DNA from: Cyanobacteria bacterium UBA8803
GTDB lineage: Bacteria > Cyanobacteriota > Cyanobacteriia > Cyanobacteriales > Coleofasciculaceae
NCBI GenBank assembly: GCA_003505715.1
Contig: DNXU01000007.1
Location: 2,997-17,130 of the forward strand
Reading direction: 5' to 3'
Length of the DNA: 14,134 bases
The notes below the pieces were generated by a model. That model was given only the letters and a program-made list of their open reading frames with translations. It had not been told where the DNA came from and made no database searches. The position numbers were made by a program, and so were the translations under genes. Below are positions 14,105 through 14,134 of the stretch, one piece after another. Position 1 is the first letter of the stretch. Each line of letters starts with the position of its first letter.

Positions 14105-14134
14105 GAGAGCTTCTTCCCACCTGAATCGCGAGGG

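Noticed and set aside
1..14134. CRISPR array, transposase, integrase, prophage or defence cassette
   Set aside because: No regularly spaced direct repeats, no recombinase or nuclease frames, and the gene content is chromosomal housekeeping and stress genes.

Overview
The window looks like chromosomal DNA of a cyanobacterium, probably a filamentous one with a fairly large genome. I read this from at least 13 copies of the HIP1 octamer GCGATCGC in 14.1 kb, from the cyanobacterial type of Omp85 (three POTRA domains and a Pro/Thr-rich N-terminal spacer), from paired PRC-barrel/DUF2382 proteins, and from intergenic DNA carrying heptamer tandem repeats, polypurine tracts and short palindromes. I saw no rRNA, tRNA, CRISPR array, intact insertion sequence, phage gene or plasmid gene. 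The genus cannot be fixed from the sequence alone.

Layout, left to right. (1) 1-3252, minus strand: purC (purine synthesis), then the outer-membrane insertase gene omp85/bamA. This order is, from memory, conserved in cyanobacteria such as Synechocystis. (2) 3253-3784: a 532-bp divergent intergenic region with a perfect TATAAT box followed by a hairpin-rich block at 3501-3653, the best candidate here for an undescribed structured RNA or small element. (3) 3785-4042, plus strand: a small conserved cyanobacterial protein with a strong ribosome binding site. (4) 4088-6001, minus strand: two adjacent paralogous PRC-barrel + DUF2382 proteins of the stress/akinete-associated type. A 29-bp palindrome family (GTAGAGACGTTCC arms) sits in each of the three gaps around them. 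(5) 6002-6428: intergenic, with the third palindrome and inverted repeats. (6) 6429-8854, minus strand: a TVP38/TMEM64 (VTT) membrane protein followed by a MerA-like flavin disulfide reductase, a probable functional pair. (7) 8970-9173, minus strand: the decayed C-terminal end of a cupin-type gene. (8) 9285-14068, plus strand: smc (chromosome condensation ATPase) followed closely by a protein with two PRC-barrel repeats and a long acidic tail.

Most of the genes are housekeeping or envelope genes: purine synthesis, outer-membrane biogenesis and chromosome organisation. Between them lies a redox/stress segment: the two DUF2382 proteins and the membrane-protein/disulfide-reductase pair. Three separate PRC-barrel proteins occur in one window, one of them beside smc. 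No complete novel defence or mobile system is visible. The points most worth following are the structured intergenic block, the TVP38 plus MerA-like pair with Tyr in place of the usual catalytic His, the palindromes around the DUF2382 genes and the smc-PRC pair.
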